Source of the DNA: Paenibacillus sp. Root52
GTDB taxonomy: Bacteria; Bacillota; Bacilli; Paenibacillales; Paenibacillaceae
DNA length: 64,000 nt
Direction: 5' to 3'
Assembly (NCBI RefSeq): GCF_001426865.1
Contig: NZ_LMFO01000033.1
Location: 62,001 to 126,000 of the forward strand
The notes under the pieces are model-generated. The model did not search any database. It saw nothing but the letters and a program-made list of their open reading frames with translations, and was not told where the DNA came from. A program made the position numbers and the translations under genes. Shown piece after piece: positions 61,643 through 64,000 of this stretch (the stretch's first letter is position 1; every line of letters begins with the position of its first letter).

Positions 61643-62518
61643 TTGCGATTAAAGCTATGGAGGGAGTCTGAAGCGGTATTCTTCACGTTACCGGCTCTAA
61701 TTCCGTTGCTGGTTTTCTGGCTAGGGCCTCTCGGATATATCGTTTATCTCAGTTTCACCGATTGGGACTTCATGAGCCCAGACAAATTATTCGTTGGTTT
61801 AGATAATTACAGCTATCTGCTGACTAATTCTGAATTCTATCAATCCTTGAAGGTTACGTTGTTATTCGGCTTAGGAAGTGTCATTCCAACTATCGTTGGT
61901 GGACTAGCACTCGCTATGCTCATGAATAGCAAGATCAAATCAACCGGAGTCTTCCGGACACTACTCTTCTCACCATGGGTAACGCCAACAGTTGCGGTGT
62001 CGATCGCATGGTCTTGGATCTTCGAGCCAGAGGTGGGACTCGCCAATCTCATGCTTGGCTGGGTGGGTGTATCTCCAATTGGTTGGTTGCGTGACATGGA
62101 TTGGGCACTGGTTGCGGTACTGATCGTTACCCTGTGGAAGTCGATTGGCTGGGCAATGGTGTTCTATCTGGTTGCACTGCGAAATCTTCCATCTGATCTG
62201 CTCGAAGCGGCTTCCATTGACGGGGCAGGTAGTTGGGACAAGTTCCGAAGTATTACACTGCCGCTGATCTCACCAACGACGTTCTTCCTTTCCATTATTC
62301 TGACGATTCAGTCTCTTCAGGCTTACGACCAGATTAACGTCATGACTCAGGGTGGACCGGCGGGATCGACAAGAACGTTGCTGTATATGTATTACCAATC
62401 TGCATTTGAATCCTTCAATGTAGGTGAGGCTTCATCCATCGCTGTTGTAATTATTCTGATCTGCGTATTGCTCTCGGGAGTCTCCTTCCTGCTCGGCAGA
62501 CGTTTGGTGCACTACTAA
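61643..62518 (+). CDS. Sugar ABC transporter permease (MalF/UgpA type)
   Basis: About 291 residues, six membrane segments. The EAA loop is EAASIDGAGSWDKFRSITLP. Starts at TTG 61643 with GGAG 8 bases upstream; GTG 61634 overlaps that site. It is the first gene of a permease-permease-binding-protein operon of the CUT1 type. The next gene overlaps by one base (TAATG). Confidence 0.9.
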   Translation: MRLKLWRESEAVFFTLPALIPLLVFWLGPLGYIVYLSFTDWDFMSPDKLFVGLDNYSYLLTNSEFYQSLKVTLLFGLGSVIPTIVGGLALAMLMNSKIKSTGVFRTLLFSPWVTPTVAVSIAWSWIFEPEVGLANLMLGWVGVSPIGWLRDMDWALVAVLIVTLWKSIGWAMVFYLVALRNLPSDLLEAASIDGAGSWDKFRSITLPLISPTTFFLSIILTIQSLQAYDQINVMTQGGPAGSTRTLLYMYYQSAFESFNVGEASSIAVVIILICVLLSGVSFLLGRRLVHY

Positions 62519-63423
62519 TGACAATGACGATGCCTAACAAGAAGATCCAGAAGAGGATGAAGCGCAAGGAGATGCAGAATGTGTCCGTAAAACTGAAAAT
62601 AAGTAAAATTATTCGCTATCTGTTATTAGCAATCATTGCACTCGGTACGGCATTTCCTTTCTATTGGATGGTCATTAGCGGATTCAAAACGAATGATGAG
62701 ATCTGGCAATTTCCGCCGACCTTCTGGCCGGAGACATTCCTGTGGAGCAATTACGTGGATGCGTGGAATGCCGCACCGTTTGCTCGTTACATTTTGAACA
62801 GTACTGGAGTAGCCTTGGCGATCTGTCTATTCCAGATCGTTAACTCTAGTATGATGGCATATGCTCTGACTCATATGAAATTCCGTCTCAAAGGTACACT
62901 AACCTCCTTAATTCTGGTGGGTTACATGATCCCGAGTACAGCTGTGTATCTGCCGAGTTACATGGTACTTAGCGAGCTTAACTTGCTGGACTCCTACACA
63001 GGCTTGATTGTATCCAACTGTGTTAGTGTGTTCTCGATTTTTCTGATCCGCCAAGCGTTCATGCAGGTATCTCATGAATTGGTAGAAGCCGGTCAGCTGG
63101 ATGGTGCATCTCATTTCCGGATCTTATGGACCATTATCGCGCCACTGGTTCGATCAAGCTTCGCCGTAATGGTGCTGATTACGTTTATCGAGCAGTACAA
63201 CAACTATTTCTGGCCGATGCTGATCACCAAAGACCCTGATCTGCAGCTAGTATCGGCTGGTCTGAGAAGCTTCTTCGTCGAAGGCGGGGCATATGGACTG
63301 GCGTGGCCGCAAATTATGGCTGCGAGTGCCTTCACCATCGCACCACTCCTTGTTCTCTTCTTATTCACACAGAAAACGATCATGCAGAGTGTCAACATGA
63401 CGGCTGGTGTGAACAAGAACTGA
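62518..63423 (+). CDS. Sugar ABC transporter permease (MalG/UgpE type)
   Basis: 301 residues. A basic N-terminal tail (1-30; KKIQKRMKRKEM) precedes six membrane segments; the EAA motif is EAGQLDGASHFRILWTIIAP. It pairs with the MalF-type subunit to form the CUT1 channel. The ATG overlaps the upstream stop. Confidence 0.9.
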   Translation: MTMTMPNKKIQKRMKRKEMQNVSVKLKISKIIRYLLLAIIALGTAFPFYWMVISGFKTNDEIWQFPPTFWPETFLWSNYVDAWNAAPFARYILNSTGVALAICLFQIVNSSMMAYALTHMKFRLKGTLTSLILVGYMIPSTAVYLPSYMVLSELNLLDSYTGLIVSNCVSVFSIFLIRQAFMQVSHELVEAGQLDGASHFRILWTIIAPLVRSSFAVMVLITFIEQYNNYFWPMLITKDPDLQLVSAGLRSFFVEGGAYGLAWPQIMAASAFTIAPLLVLFLFTQKTIMQSVNMTAGVNKN

Positions 63424-63507
63424 TTTGAATCACCGAACATCCTGCATCATCTAGATACACGTTACCAACTGTACTAACCACATTTCACCTAAACGGGAGG
63501 AACAACA

Positions 63508-64000
63508 ATGAAATGGAGTCAAGCTAACATGACATGGAAAAACAGACTGAGGTCAAACTGGAAGGGTGGCATGTCCCTCGTACTAGCAGCGAGTTTTGCT
63601 CTACTGACAGCTTGTGGATCATCGACACCAGCCGAGTCCGATACAACGGCTGCTGCAAGTGGAACAGACACTCAGGCGAAGGCGCCGGTAGAGATTGAGT
63701 TCTGGTATGGTCTCGGTGGTAATCTGGGTGACAACATGAAGAAGACGATTGATGCGTTCAATGCTTCCCAGGACGAAGTTGTTGTCAAAGGAATTGTACA
63801 GGCAGACTACACGGAGACCGAACAGAAGCTGCAAGCAGCCATTGCTTCTAAGAAGGTCCCTGCGGCTGTACTGAGTGCAAATATCGACTGGGCGCGCAAA
63901 GGCTACTATGCTCCGATGGATGAAATGATCGCAGCAGATTCGAATTTCCAAAAGGATGACTTCATTCAAACGTTCCTGAACCAAGGAGAAGTGGACGGAA
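63508..64000 (+). CDS. Sugar ABC transporter substrate-binding lipoprotein, 3' truncated by window
   Basis: First 164 residues; the frame runs off the right edge. Signal peptide with lipobox LTAC (Cys about 36), then a Ser/Thr/Ala linker and the start of a UgpB/MalE-type binding domain (EIEFWYGLGG, IDAFNASQDEVVVKG, QADYTETEQKLQAAIASKKV). Resembles glycerol-3-phosphate/sugar binding proteins. ATG 63508 has GGGAGG upstream. Expected partner of the two permeases; the ATPase (MsmX-like) is probably elsewhere. Confidence 0.88.
   Translation, partial: MKWSQANMTWKNRLRSNWKGGMSLVLAASFALLTACGSSTPAESDTTAAASGTDTQAKAPVEIEFWYGLGGNLGDNMKKTIDAFNASQDEVVVKGIVQADYTETEQKLQAAIASKKVPAAVLSANIDWARKGYYAPMDEMIAADSNFQKDDFIQTFLNQGEVDG

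Overview
The window looks like chromosomal DNA of a Paenibacillus or a close relative. The signs are two large secreted proteins with S-layer homology (SLH) domains, a plant-polysaccharide enzyme set (GH10, GH43, GH30, a CE2-like esterase), many AraC/WYL/HxlR/GntR/GbsR-type regulators, several two-component proteins, a Spo0E-like sporulation phosphatase and an RRNPP-type peptide receptor. Strong Shine-Dalgarno sequences, frequent TTG/GTG starts and moderate GC fit. No rRNA, tRNA, IS element, prophage or CRISPR array was seen.

Layout. 1-6063: the 5' part of a hybrid sensor kinase (runs off the left edge), an unrecognised 362-residue protein and a 705-residue protein with a C-terminal TerD-like domain. 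6234-11114: a membrane-anchored small protein, a frameshifted AraC/GyrI-like regulator, and a run of small genes ending in two SUKH-family (Smi1/Knr4-type) proteins that looks like an immunity cluster without a visible toxin. 11346-17550: a DinB-family protein, an orphan pyrK-pyrD pair, a response regulator with a BTAD domain, and a GlnK-GlnL-like two-component pair. 17674-25972: a CE2-like esterase, divergent RibD-C-like/WYL regulator genes, HxlR, a CAP-domain SLH protein, a double GNAT and a flavin reductase. 26162-38458: a GH43 enzyme, a DbpA-type RNA helicase, two small paralogous Sm-like proteins in convergent orientation, an SH3-tailed metallophosphatase, a GH10 xylanase, a cytoplasmic GH30 with a divergent (frameshifted) AraC gene, and a leucine-rich-repeat protein. 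Cre-like CcpA sites lie before GH43 and GH10.

38781-45073: a diacylglycerol-kinase-family protein, an aldo/keto reductase, and the most interesting locus: an XRE-TPR (RRNPP) receptor gene with a consensus promoter and a dyad centred about 62 bases before the expected transcription start, whose 3' end overlaps a 46-codon gene for a secreted Phr-like propeptide ending ...ADHGFGT. A terminator and then a Spo0E-like gene follow. This has the layout of a self-contained quorum-sensing cassette. A YtrA-like GntR-ABC operon with a clear operator comes next.

45236-55034: PEP-mutase-family and Ada genes, a LysM/YneA-like protein behind a long unexplained leader, a lipoprotein, a CdsA-like enzyme, a YiiX-like hydrolase, a VOC protein, an Lrp regulator, and a GntP-type permease plus glycerate kinase facing a CdaR regulator. 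56410-64000: a 1345-residue SLH protein built from a previously unnamed (to me) threefold repeat of about 256 residues, a symmetric four-copy intergenic repeat, a GbsR-type regulator and a divergent sugar ABC importer cut by the right edge.
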